From Oscillospiraceae bacterium (GTDB lineage Bacteria; Bacillota_A; Clostridia; Oscillospirales; Ruminococcaceae): DNA of 16,631 bases. Shown here in pieces: positions 7,204 to 14,740 of this stretch (the stretch's first letter is position 1; each line of letters begins with the position of its first letter). Both the position numbers and the translations under genes were made by a program. The stretch lies in the NCBI GenBank assembly GCA_017440445.1, contig JAFSHE010000261.1, forward strand, positions 1 to 16,631, in the 5' to 3' direction. A model generated the notes under the pieces. That model was not told the DNA's origin. It ran no database searches and was given only the letters and a program-made list of their open reading frames with translations.

Positions 7204-7647
7204 ATGGCATTTGGAGATTTTCTGGCGAGATTCCGTCAGACAGACGATGAGTACGCAGAGGATTACGAGGAGTATGTAGACACATCTTCTTCCGCTGTTA
7301 CAGAGGCAGAGGTTGAGGCTGCACCCAAGTTTACATCTTCCAGAAGCGAAAAGGTGATCAATATGCACAGCTCTCATGCAGGCGGACCTACTCTGGTAGT
7401 TCTTAAGCCCAAGGATTACAACGAGATAATGAACGATGCAGTTCGTTTCCTGAAGGACAACGCTATCGTTATCCTTAACCTGGATCTCGTTGACGCAGAG
7501 GCAAGAAAGAGAATAGTTGATTTCATGACAGGCGTTATTGCCGTTATCGACGGCAAGATGGAAAAGATCGCAAGCTGTACATACACAGTTACTCCCAAGA
7601 ATGTTAGTCTTGAGGGCGATCTGACCGAGAACGCTCAGATGTTCTGA
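7204..7647 (+). CDS. sepF: Cell division protein SepF
   Basis: SepF is a membrane-bound partner of FtsZ that tethers and aligns FtsZ filaments at the septum. The protein has 147 residues from the ATG at 7204. Residues 1-10 (MAFGDFLARF) form the short amphipathic membrane-binding helix, residues 12-26 are an acidic linker, and about 60-140 form the SepF core. That core includes the conserved RIVDFMTG (103-110) and the DGKMEKIASCTYTVTPKNV stretch that ends the fold. It lies in the classic ylmE-sepF-ylmH-divIVA neighbourhood. ylmG, which in Bacillus lies between sepF and ylmH, is absent, and only four bases separate the two genes here. Identification is secure. Confidence 0.95.
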   Translation: MAFGDFLARFRQTDDEYAEDYEEYVDTSSSAVTEAEVEAAPKFTSSRSEKVINMHSSHAGGPTLVVLKPKDYNEIMNDAVRFLKDNAIVILNLDLVDAEARKRIVDFMTGVIAVIDGKMEKIASCTYTVTPKNVSLEGDLTENAQMF

Positions 7648-7651
7648 TAAA

Positions 7652-8407
7652 GTGGCTTTTTCGCTGCTGAATGATGAGGAGAAGTACCTTTCCGCACATA
7701 TTGCGGATCTTCAGCGCCTCAGCGTAAGGTCGGGCGTGCCGAGGTTTTCGGCATTCCTTAACGAGCGTGAGGCGGTGGTTGCCGATAACTCGGTAAAGGG
7801 GACTCCTCTGTTTTACGGAGGATATGACGGTGCGGCACGGGTGATATGCGGCTTTGTACAGGATACCTATGCCGATGGACTCGAACCGTCCGACATTTTT
7901 CCGATAATACCGCTGACCTTTCTGTTCAGAAAAAGCGATGTCCTGTCCCACAGGGATTTTCTCGGAGCGCTGCTCTCGCTTGAGATAAAGCGTGAGCTGG
8001 TGGGAGATATCCTTACTGCGGAGGGCTATGCCGTGGTATTCGTTCACGATACCGCCGCAGAGCTTGTAAGGGCGATCGACAAGATAGGCAGGGTCGGCGT
8101 AAGCTGTGAGGATGGCGTTACAAGACCGCTTCCCGAGCAGCAGACAAAAAAGATCGATACGACAGTATCCTCGCTGCGACTTGATTGTATAGTCAGTGCG
8201 GCGGTAAATACATCAAGAGAAAGATCCGCGTCGCTCATCAGATCGGGCATGGTAAATGCGGACTTTTCTCCATGCTTAAATGTCAGCGCCGAGGTAAAGG
8301 AGAACACCGTTATCTCAGTGCGTGGCAGTGGCAGGTATCGCCTGTCAAAGATCAGCGGAGAGACCAAAAAAGGTCGAATCCGTATATTAATTGAGAAATA
8401 TATCTGA
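7652..8407 (+). CDS. ylmH: YlmH-family S4-domain RNA-binding protein
   Basis: YlmH is an S4-domain protein encoded in Gram-positive division clusters; family members bind the ribosome, and Bacillus YlmH has been tied to ribosome-associated quality control. The 251-residue protein has the YlmH-specific N-terminal part, including the conserved HRDFLGALLSLEIKRELVGDI (100-120). An S4 domain occupies about 172-235 (LDCIVSAAVNTSRERSASLI, then SGMVNADFSPC). The start is the GTG at 7652, only four bases after the sepF stop and with no clear ribosome site, so translation is probably coupled to sepF. MAFSLLND agrees with where family members begin. A structured 91-base gap separates it from divIVA. The family call is secure; the cellular role here is inferred. 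Confidence 0.9.
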   Translation: MAFSLLNDEEKYLSAHIADLQRLSVRSGVPRFSAFLNEREAVVADNSVKGTPLFYGGYDGAARVICGFVQDTYADGLEPSDIFPIIPLTFLFRKSDVLSHRDFLGALLSLEIKRELVGDILTAEGYAVVFVHDTAAELVRAIDKIGRVGVSCEDGVTRPLPEQQTKKIDTTVSSLRLDCIVSAAVNTSRERSASLIRSGMVNADFSPCLNVSAEVKENTVISVRGSGRYRLSKISGETKKGRIRILIEKYI

Positions 8408-8421
8408 TATTTTATCGGATA

Positions 8422-8474
8422 CGGTCGGTTCCGGTGAGGACAGACCGCCCCATGTACACTCTGCCGCTAGGCAG
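8422..8474 (+). promoter_or_regulatory. Two-hairpin leader upstream of divIVA
   Basis: Two stems lie in the 91-base gap before divIVA. The first is CGGTC (8422-8426) with GACCG (8443-8447), enclosing a 16-base loop. The second is CTGCC (8461-8465), loop GCTA, GGCAG (8470-8474), which ends just before the ribosome site. The gap is GC-richer than most gaps in the window. There is no long T-run, only TTTCTA, so a terminator is unlikely. I do not recognise a riboswitch class. The stems are seen; a regulatory role is inference. Confidence 0.4.
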
Positions 8475-8498
8475 TTTCTAAGGAAGGAAGAAAGACCC

Positions 8499-9416
8499 AT
8501 GAACGCAAAGGATATATTGGCAAGGCGGTTTGAAAAAGCAACCTTTAATGGTTACAAGACCGAGGATGTTGACGAGTTTCTGAGAGAGCTTTCCAGCGAG
8601 TTTGCACAGCTCCAGAAGGAGAAGAACGAGCTTGAGCGCAAGCTTGAGGTGCTTGCTGACAAGATACGTGAATACCGTGACGATGAGGATGCGCTGAAGG
8701 ATGCACTGCTGATGGCACAGAAGCAGGGCAACCAGATAATAAGCGAGTCCAAGGCTTCTGCTGATAAGCTGAAGAAGGAGACCGACGAGGCTGTTGCAAA
8801 GCAGCTTGCCGATGCAAAGGCAAAGTCCGAAAAGATGATAAAGGACGCAGACGATTACGCAAAGCGTATGACCAAGGAGTCCAACGAGCGTGCTGACAAG
8901 CTTGTAAAGGACGCACGTGCAAAGGCTGACGAGATACATGAGCTTATGCAGCGTCAGACCGAGATACAGCAGACGGTGCTTCAGAAGACCCGCAAGGAGG
9001 CTGACGAGTACCGTAACAGAATTATTTCCGCATATAAGGCTCAGATAGAGCTTATAAATAAACTTCCCGAGGCCTGCGAGAACGAGTTCGTAAGAACAAC
9101 AGCGCAGGAAGTAGAAAAGCGTGAGGCTGAGCGTGCGAAGGCGGCTGCCGCTGCAAAGCAGGCTGCTCCCAAGGCAAAGCCCGCAGAGCCTGTAAAGGAA
9201 GAAAAGAAGGATGTAAAGCCTGCAAAGGCTGAGGAAAAGCCCGTTGAGAAGCCCAAGGCAGAGGAAAAGCCCGAGGAAGTGACCGAGGAGCCTTTCAAGA
9301 CAGTGGCTGAGGACGAGGATAAGAGCAAGACAGGCGAGTTTGATCTTCCTTTCTTCAATACATCCTCTGAGAAGAAGTCCCGCCGCGGCGAGCTTCAGTT
9401 CGGTAAGAATAAATAA
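8499..9416 (+). CDS. divIVA: DivIVA-family cell pole/division coiled-coil protein
   Basis: DivIVA proteins bind negatively curved membrane at septa and poles and recruit other factors. The protein has 305 residues from the ATG at 8499, which follows the purine-rich ribosome site AAGGAAGGA (8480-8488). A longer frame back to a TTG at 8391 would overlap ylmH and lacks a ribosome site. The N-terminal DivIVA domain (about 1-55) has FNGYKTEDVDEFLREL (16-31); Phe16 matches the membrane-inserting Phe, but the following basic residue of Bacillus DivIVA is Asn here. Residues about 33-200 are almost continuous coiled coil, and about 210-270 are Lys/Pro/Ala/Glu-rich repeats (AEEKP-type). A conserved-looking tail follows, RRGELQFGKNK. 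At 305 residues it is much longer than the 164 of B. subtilis. It sits between ylmH and ileS as in Bacillus. Confidence 0.92.
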   Translation: MNAKDILARRFEKATFNGYKTEDVDEFLRELSSEFAQLQKEKNELERKLEVLADKIREYRDDEDALKDALLMAQKQGNQIISESKASADKLKKETDEAVAKQLADAKAKSEKMIKDADDYAKRMTKESNERADKLVKDARAKADEIHELMQRQTEIQQTVLQKTRKEADEYRNRIISAYKAQIELINKLPEACENEFVRTTAQEVEKREAERAKAAAAAKQAAPKAKPAEPVKEEKKDVKPAKAEEKPVEKPKAEEKPEEVTEEPFKTVAEDEDKSKTGEFDLPFFNTSSEKKSRRGELQFGKNK

Positions 9417-9435
9417 AGGGACGATATAAACGTAA

Positions 9436-9454
9436 GCGGTGCTTTGTGCGCCGC
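9436..9454 (+). promoter_or_regulatory. Strong leader hairpin between divIVA and ileS
   Basis: GCGGTGC (9436-9442), loop TTTGT, GCGCCGC (9448-9454) form a seven-base-pair, GC-rich stem with one G-U pair. It is not followed by a T-run, so it is not a simple terminator. The whole divIVA-ileS gap is 82 bases, too short for a T-box leader, and no GGGTGG-type T-box core is seen. It might be an mRNA processing or stability element. Confidence 0.45.
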
Positions 9455-9498
9455 CTGCTGTTATCGCCTGAGATATAAAAAAATAAGGAGACAGCACC

Positions 9499-12321
9499 AT
9501 GTCAGAGGATTTCAACAACACACTTAATCTTCCACAGACCGAGTTCCCCATGAGGGGTAATCTCCCCAAGAGAGAGCCTGAGATGCTTGAGAAGTGGGAG
9601 AACGATCGTATCTATTACGCACTTTCCGAGAAGAACAAGGGCAAGCCGTCCTACACACTTCACGACGGACCTCCCTATGCAAACGGCAATATCCATATCG
9701 GTACGGCGCTTAATAAGATCCTGAAGGATATCATTGTTAAATACAAGAGCATGATGGGCTTCAATGCCAATTATGTTCCCGGCTGGGACTGCCATGGTCT
9801 GCCCATCGAGCTTAAGGCTATCAAGCAGATAGGCGCTGACAGTGGTACTATCGACCCTGTTACACTCCGCAAGAGCTGCCGTGAGTTTGCACTTTCCTGC
9901 CTCGACGATCAGAAGGCGCAGTTCAAGCGTCTTGGCGTATGGGGTGATTTTGACGATCCTTACCTCACCATCAAGCCCGAGTTCGAGGCTAAGCAGGTAG
10001 AGGTATTCGGCGAGATGGTAAAGAAGGGCTACATCTACAAGGGACTGAAGCCCGTTTACTGGTGCGCTGACTGTAATACAGCCCTCGCAGAGGCTGAGAT
10101 CGAGTATCAGGACGATCCCTGCTTCTCTATCTATGTAAAGTTCCCGCTGACAGACGGCAAGGGCAAGTTTGACGACCTCGGAATAGATCTTTCCAAGGCT
10201 TATGTCGTTATCTGGACCACCACCACATGGACACTCCCCGGCAACCTGGCTATCTGTCTCGGTCCCAATTACGAGTACACATTCGTAAAGGTTGAGGACG
10301 AGGAGAGCAAGTCCTGCGGCGAGTATCTGCTGATGGCTACCGACCTTGTTCCCTCTGTTATGGAGGCAACAGGCATCAAGAAGTACTCCACAGTAGGCAG
10401 CTTCACAGGCGCTGAGCTGGAGCTTATCGAAACAGATCATCCCTTCATGGGCAGAAAGTCTCCTGTTATCGTGGGCGACCACGTTACACTTGAGAGCGGT
10501 ACAGGCTGCGTTCATACAGCTCCCGGCTTCGGTGTGGAGGACTTTGAGGTCTGCATGAAGTACAAGGGAATGTTTGATATAGTAGTTCCCGTAAACGAGA
10601 AGGGCATCCTCACTGAGGAGGCAGGTCCCTTCGCAGGACTCAAGACAGGCGATGCCAACAAGGTGATCGCACAGCGTCTTGAGGACGACAATACTCTGCT
10701 TGCAATGCAGAAGATAGTTCACCCCTATCCTCATTGCTGGAGATGCCACGAGCCTATCATCTATCGTGCAACAGACCAGTGGTTCTGCAGCGTTGATATG
10801 TTCAAGGACGAGGCTATCAAGGCTATCGAGGGCGTAAAGTGGATCCCCGAGTGGGGCGAGGAGCGTATCAAGAACATGGTGTCCATGCGTTCCGACTGGT
10901 GTATCTCCCGTCAGAGAAGATGGGGCGTGCCGATCCCTATGCTCTACTGTGAGGACTGCGGAGCTACCGTTGTAAACGACAAGACCATCAAGGCTACATC
11001 CGACCTGTTCAGAGCTGAAAGCTCCGACGCATGGTACAGCAAGGACGCTTCCGAGTTCATCCCTGCTGACGTTAAGTGCGAGTGTGGCTGTGGTAAGTTC
11101 CGCAAGGAGATGGATATATTCGACGTATGGTTCGATTCAGGTGTAACTCACGCTGCTGTTCTTCAGGAGCGTCCCGAGCTGTCCTGGCCCGCTGACCTGT
11201 ACCTCGAAGGCTGCGACCAGTACAGAGGCTGGTTCCAGTCCTCTCTGCTGACCTCCGTTGCAACAACAGGCGAGGCTCCCTATAAGGCTGTCTGCACACA
11301 CGGTTGGGTAGTTGACGGTAAGGGAGAGCAGATGCACAAGTCCAAGGGTAACGTTATCCTTCCCGAGGAGGTAATCAAGCAGTACGGTGCTGATGTGCTC
11401 CGTCTGTGGGTAGCTTCCCTTGACTTCCATAATGATATGAGAGTATCCCAGGATATGCTGAAGCAGCTGTCCGAGGCATACAGAAAGATCAGAAACACAG
11501 CAAGATTTATCCTCGGCAACCTCGGAAACGGCGAGGGCTTCAACCCCGACACCGAGATGGTCGAGCTTGACAAGATAAGCGATATCGACAAATGGGCGCT
11601 TTCCCGTCTTGACGCAGTTATCGAGAAGGTAAAGGCATCCTACGAGAGCTTTGACTTCTACCTCGCATACCATGCTATCCACAGCTTCTGCGTTGTAGAT
11701 ATGTCCAACTTCTACCTTGATATTGTAAAGGATACACTGTACTGCTCCGCTGAGAAATCTCCCGAAAGAAAAGCGGTCCAGACAACAATGTACATCATCC
11801 TTGATTCTCTCGTAAAGCTTATTGCTCCTATCCTCACATTCACAGCGGACGAGATCTGGCAGTTTATGCCTCACAAGTCCACTGATGATCTGCGTGGTGT
11901 TCCCTTCAACGCTATGGCTGAAAAGACAGGCGTTGTAGTCGACGCAGCGTTTGAGGCTAAGTGGAGCCGCATCCACGCAGTACGTGACGACGTTCTGAAG
12001 GCTCTTGAGGAAAAGAGAACAGCAGGCGTTATCGGTAAGGCACTTGATGCAGGCGTTAAGCTGTTTGCTGACGAAAAGACCGTTGCAGAGCTTTCTGCTT
12101 ATGGTGAGCTTGCCGCAGTATTCGGCGTTTCCTATGTGAACATTGAAACAGGCGAGGGCGAGTTCAAGGGCGCTGTTGAGGGCGTATCCGTCACAGTTGA
12201 AAAGGCTGCGGGCGAGATGTGCGAGCGTTGCTGGTCTCACGATGCAACAGTAGGCTCTGACGCAGCATATCAGCACCTTTGTGCACGCTGTGCAGCAGTT
12301 ATGAAGCTGAACCTGAACTGA
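9499..12321 (+). CDS. ileS: Isoleucyl-tRNA synthetase (isoleucine--tRNA ligase)
   Basis: IleRS charges tRNA-Ile with isoleucine and edits misactivated valine. The 940-residue protein has the full bacterial-type layout: an N-terminal catalytic domain, a CP1 editing insertion (TWTLPGNLAI, then GTGCVHTAPGFGVEDF), an anticodon-binding domain, and a C-terminal zinc site with Cys908, Cys911, Cys928 and Cys931 (CERCW...CARC). Both class I signatures are altered. HIGH reads HIGT at 66-69 (PPYANGNIHIGTALNK), and KMSKS reads MHKSK at 612-616 (GEQMHKSKGN), keeping the lysine and serine of the second motif. The zinc finger and length point to the standard bacterial IleRS rather than the eukaryote-like form linked to mupirocin resistance. 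The ATG at 9499 has AAGGAG at 9485-9490. Codon use is strongly biased (AAG, GAG, TTC), suggesting high expression. A terminator ends the transcript right after the stop. Confidence 0.97.
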   Translation: MSEDFNNTLNLPQTEFPMRGNLPKREPEMLEKWENDRIYYALSEKNKGKPSYTLHDGPPYANGNIHIGTALNKILKDIIVKYKSMMGFNANYVPGWDCHGLPIELKAIKQIGADSGTIDPVTLRKSCREFALSCLDDQKAQFKRLGVWGDFDDPYLTIKPEFEAKQVEVFGEMVKKGYIYKGLKPVYWCADCNTALAEAEIEYQDDPCFSIYVKFPLTDGKGKFDDLGIDLSKAYVVIWTTTTWTLPGNLAICLGPNYEYTFVKVEDEESKSCGEYLLMATDLVPSVMEATGIKKYSTVGSFTGAELELIETDHPFMGRKSPVIVGDHVTLESGTGCVHTAPGFGVEDFEVCMKYKGMFDIVVPVNEKGILTEEAGPFAGLKTGDANKVIAQRLEDDNTLLAMQKIVHPYPHCWRCHEPIIYRATDQWFCSVDMFKDEAIKAIEGVKWIPEWGEERIKNMVSMRSDWCISRQRRWGVPIPMLYCEDCGATVVNDKTIKATSDLFRAESSDAWYSKDASEFIPADVKCECGCGKFRKEMDIFDVWFDSGVTHAAVLQERPELSWPADLYLEGCDQYRGWFQSSLLTSVATTGEAPYKAVCTHGWVVDGKGEQMHKSKGNVILPEEVIKQYGADVLRLWVASLDFHNDMRVSQDMLKQLSEAYRKIRNTARFILGNLGNGEGFNPDTEMVELDKISDIDKWALSRLDAVIEKVKASYESFDFYLAYHAIHSFCVVDMSNFYLDIVKDTLYCSAEKSPERKAVQTTMYIILDSLVKLIAPILTFTADEIWQFMPHKSTDDLRGVPFNAMAEKTGVVVDAAFEAKWSRIHAVRDDVLKALEEKRTAGVIGKALDAGVKLFADEKTVAELSAYGELAAVFGVSYVNIETGEGEFKGAVEGVSVTVEKAAGEMCERCWSHDATVGSDAAYQHLCARCAAVMKLNLN

Positions 12322-12331
12322 TTAGAATAAG

Positions 12332-12368
12332 CAGGGGGAGGGGTTTACCCCTTTCCCTGTATTTTTTT
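12332..12368 (+). terminator. Rho-independent terminator after ileS
   Basis: CAGGGGGAGGGG (12332-12343), loop TTTA, CCCCTTTCCCTG (12348-12359) form a 12-base-pair stem with two G-U pairs. Seven T residues follow at 12362-12368. It lies 10 bases after the ileS stop and just before the lspA ribosome site, so it probably ends most division-cluster/ileS transcripts and limits read-through into lspA. Confidence 0.93.
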
Positions 12369-12369
12369 G

Positions 12370-12375
12370 AGAGGA
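12370..12375 (+). promoter_or_regulatory. Ribosome binding site supporting the TTG start of lspA
   Basis: AGAGGA lies seven bases before the TTG at 12383. It begins directly after the terminator T-run. No ATG in this frame lies before the first membrane segment, so this site decides the unusual start codon. Confidence 0.75.
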
Positions 12376-12382
12376 AAAACAG

Positions 12383-13051
12383 TTGAAAAATAAGCTTATA
12401 TCCTTTGATAAAAAGGTTTTTATAAAGGTAGTTATCGGAATAGTTCTTGCAGCGGCGCTTGCTGCGATAGATCAGCTTACAAAGTGGCTGGTGGTTTCCA
12501 ATATGCAGCTGCATGAGTCTATCCACCTGATAAAGTTCGGGGATACGCAGGTACTCAATCTGTCGTATTATCTCAATGACGGCTCTGCATTCAGCATGTT
12601 TGAGGGTCAGACCACCATGCTTATAGTGGTCACATGTGCGATGATGACAGCCATGCTTGTGGCTATGCTTATCGGAAAGGTGAAGCGCACCTCCTATATC
12701 CTCGCATTTTCGCTGGTTATTGGCGGCGGAGTCGGAAACCTTATCGACAGGGTGTTCAACGACGGAAAAGTTATCGACTTTATCGATGTGCGCATCATAA
12801 ATTTTGCGATATTCAACTTTGCGGATATATGCGCCGTGTGCGGTGGAATTCTGCTGTGCGTACTGGTGCTGCTTGATGAGATACGTGACAGAAAGGCAGC
12901 TAAAAAGGCAAAGGCAGAGGGCAACGATGCAGAAGCAGCCCCCGAGCAGAAGAATGATGAAGCTTCTGCTGTAAGCGAGAAGCCCATCGAGGAAAAGGAA
13001 GCTCCCGCTGAGGAGAAAAACGAAGAAAGCAACGAAAATGGAAACGATTGA
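12383..13051 (+). CDS. lspA: Lipoprotein signal peptidase LspA with charged C-terminal tail
   Basis: LspA is the membrane aspartyl protease that removes signal peptides from prolipoproteins after lipid attachment. The protein has 222 residues from a TTG codon with a good ribosome site. Four membrane segments lie at about 13-35, 77-98, 105-120 and 148-165. LNDGSAFSMF (64-73) matches the family's NxGxAFG block. The catalytic aspartates are Asp122 in GNLIDR and Asp148 in FNFAD. Most LspA proteins have 150-170 residues. Here residues about 169-222 add a cytosolic tail rich in Lys, Glu and Ala (KAAKKAKAEG, EEKEAPAEEK) with no recognised domain. A terminator lies directly upstream, so a promoter inside ileS or read-through must supply transcription. 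The last 14 bases overlap the start of the pseudouridine synthase gene. Confidence 0.94.
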   Translation: MKNKLISFDKKVFIKVVIGIVLAAALAAIDQLTKWLVVSNMQLHESIHLIKFGDTQVLNLSYYLNDGSAFSMFEGQTTMLIVVTCAMMTAMLVAMLIGKVKRTSYILAFSLVIGGGVGNLIDRVFNDGKVIDFIDVRIINFAIFNFADICAVCGGILLCVLVLLDEIRDRKAAKKAKAEGNDAEAAPEQKNDEASAVSEKPIEEKEAPAEEKNEESNENGND

Positions 13052-13934
13052 GATAACATCCGCAGGCGGAGTGCGTCTTGACAAGCTGATTGCGGACAGT
13101 ACCGAGCTGTCACGCAGTGCGGCGGTGCGGCTTATTGAGCAGGGAAACGTGCTTGTAGACGGAAAGCCCGCAGGCAAGAAGGATATCCCCGCCGAGGGCG
13201 CAGCGATAGAGATAACTCTCCCCGAGCCGCAGAGCGTTGATATCCTCCCCGAGGATATCCCGCTGCAGATAGTGTACGAGGATGATGATCTTCTTGTGGT
13301 GAACAAGCCTAAGGGAATGGTGGTGCATCCTGCTGCGGGACATTTTTCAGGCACGCTTGTGAATGCGCTGATGTTCCACTGTGGCGACAGGCTCTCAGGT
13401 ATAAACGGAGAGATACGTCCGGGTATAGTTCACCGTATCGACCGTGACACGAGCGGATTGCTTATGGTGGCGAAGAACGATTTTGCACACATAGGTCTGT
13501 CCGAGCAGATAAAGGAGCACAGCTTCACCCGAGAGTATGAAGCAGTAGTGTGTGGTGCGGTCAAGGAGGATGGCACGGTGAATGCTCCGATAGGCCGTCA
13601 CAAGACCGACAGAAAGAAGATGTGCGTAACGCTTGAAAACTCCCGTGATGCGGTCACACATTATTCGGTGATACGCAGATATGCGGGATATACTCACCTG
13701 CGTGTAAGGCTGGAAACGGGTCGTACTCATCAGATACGTGTTCACATGGCATACAAGGGAAACCCCGTTGCGGGCGATGAGGTATACGGCAACGGCAAGC
13801 CGAAGTGGCTTCAGGGACAGTGTCTGCATGCGAAAAAGCTCGGCTTTGTCCACCCACGTACAGGGGAGTACATGGAGTTTGAAAGCGAGCTTCCCGAGTA
13901 TTTCACAAAGTTTCTGAAAAGCATAGAGGACTGA
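13038..13934 (+). CDS. rluD: RluA/RluD-family pseudouridine synthase
   Basis: This family converts specific uridines in rRNA (RluD: 23S helix 69) or tRNA to pseudouridine. The 298-residue protein has an N-terminal S4 RNA-binding domain (about 1-62, VRLDKLIAD, LSRSAAVRLIEQGNVLVDGK). The catalytic domain starts near 76 (IVYEDDDLLVVNKPKGMVVHP). The catalytic aspartate is Asp135 in HRIDRDTSG, and the later block ETGRTHQIRVHMAYKGNPVAGDE is typical of the family. The ATG at 13038 lies inside the last codons of lspA, with only a weak AG-rich ribosome site, so translation is probably coupled. In Bacillus the equivalent gene (ylyB) also follows lspA. The exact RNA target cannot be read from sequence: RluD is the best guess, and RluA or RluC type is possible. 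Confidence 0.93.
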   Translation: METIEITSAGGVRLDKLIADSTELSRSAAVRLIEQGNVLVDGKPAGKKDIPAEGAAIEITLPEPQSVDILPEDIPLQIVYEDDDLLVVNKPKGMVVHPAAGHFSGTLVNALMFHCGDRLSGINGEIRPGIVHRIDRDTSGLLMVAKNDFAHIGLSEQIKEHSFTREYEAVVCGAVKEDGTVNAPIGRHKTDRKKMCVTLENSRDAVTHYSVIRRYAGYTHLRVRLETGRTHQIRVHMAYKGNPVAGDEVYGNGKPKWLQGQCLHAKKLGFVHPRTGEYMEFESELPEYFTKFLKSIED

Positions 13935-13936
13935 TA

Positions 13937-14740
13937 ATGGATTTCAAAAACGTTATAATAACGACCGACCTTGACGGCACTCTGCTTACAGATGATAAGC
14001 AGATACTTCCGCAGGACCTTGCTGCGATAGAGCGCTTACGTGCGGGTGGCGGGCTGTTTACCGTTGCCACGGGACGTGGCTGCGGAATGGCAAGGGGCAT
14101 TGTAAAAAAACTCGGTATAGATATCCCCGCAGTTGTATTCAACGGTGCAGCGGTGTATGATTTCGAGGAGGAGAAGTTCATCTGGCAGTGCGAGATAGGC
14201 AGCCACGCAAGGGACTACATCCGCAGACTGCACGAGCAGTTTCCCGACCTTGGTATCGAGGTGCTGCATGAGCAGACGATATATACTCCATTCATCAATC
14301 AGACAGAGCTTGATCATCTTGCTCTGGAGGGGATACCTCCGCATCCCTGTACCATCGACGAGCTTCCCGAAAGCGGCTGGCTGAAGGTGCTGCTGGCCCA
14401 TGAGCCTGACAGGATGGACGAGATACAGAAGTATATCGAGGCGTCCGATATGCAGCAGGCACAGTGGGTACGCAGTGCGCCTGTTTATTACGAGTGCCTT
14501 CCCGAGGGCGTGGATAAATCTATGGGCTATAAGCAGCTTATCAGGATACTTGGCGCAGGGGACAGGTTTACCGTGGCTTCTGGCGACTATATGAATGACC
14601 TCGCTATGATACAGAAGGCTGATCTCGGAGTTGCGGTGGCATCCGCACAGGAGGCTGTAAAGTCAGCGGCAGACCTCGTTGTCTGTGATAACAACAGCGG
14701 CGCTATGGCGCAGTTGATCAACTACATTGAGAAATTATGA
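13937..14740 (+). CDS. Cof-type HAD-superfamily phosphatase
   Basis: Cof-type HAD hydrolases are Mg-dependent phosphatases, often of sugar phosphates or flavin/nucleotide phosphates. The protein has 267 residues. Motif I is DLDGT at 11-15 (nucleophile Asp11, acid/base Asp13), motif II is TGR at 45-47, and motif III is a lysine in GVDKSMGYKQL (191-201). Motif IV is GDYMNDLAMI at 216-225. The section between motifs II and III (about 80-185) is the C2B-type cap that sets substrate choice. The ATG at 13937 comes two bases after the rluD stop, with TAGAGGA as ribosome site inside the end of rluD. Its TGA overlaps the ATG of the next gene (ATGA). The substrate is unknown and the family is broad, so no gene symbol is given. 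Confidence 0.92.
   Translation: MDFKNVIITTDLDGTLLTDDKQILPQDLAAIERLRAGGGLFTVATGRGCGMARGIVKKLGIDIPAVVFNGAAVYDFEEEKFIWQCEIGSHARDYIRRLHEQFPDLGIEVLHEQTIYTPFINQTELDHLALEGIPPHPCTIDELPESGWLKVLLAHEPDRMDEIQKYIEASDMQQAQWVRSAPVYYECLPEGVDKSMGYKQLIRILGAGDRFTVASGDYMNDLAMIQKADLGVAVASAQEAVKSAADLVVCDNNSGAMAQLINYIEKL

Noticed and set aside
8391..8415. TTGAGA plus an AT-rich stretch as a divIVA promoter
   Set aside because: No -10-like hexamer lies 16-18 bases downstream of TTGAGA.
8391..8498. N-terminal extension of DivIVA from a TTG codon
   Set aside because: It would overlap the end of ylmH and has no ribosome site, while a purine-rich site precedes the ATG at 8499 where the DivIVA domain begins.
8408..8498. 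Known riboswitch, T-box or RNase P-like RNA in the divIVA leader
   Set aside because: I could match only simple stems; no core motif of a class I know is present.
9120..9290. Repeat array or CRISPR-like pattern in the divIVA tail
   Set aside because: The repetition is coding (AEEKP-type residues) with irregular spacing; there are no conserved DNA repeats or unique spacers.
9502..10749. Long open frame of 415 codons on the minus strand inside ileS
   Set aside because: It is a shadow of the strongly codon-biased ileS gene: no ribosome site, no recognisable domain, and ileS is unmistakable on the other strand. The same applies to the 379-codon frame at 11137-12276 and the 363-codon frame at 8478-9569 opposite divIVA.
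12299..13354. 351-codon minus-strand open frame across lspA and rluD
   Set aside because: It overlaps two clear genes and the ileS terminator, and its translation shows low-complexity Ser/Leu-rich sequence typical of an antisense shadow.
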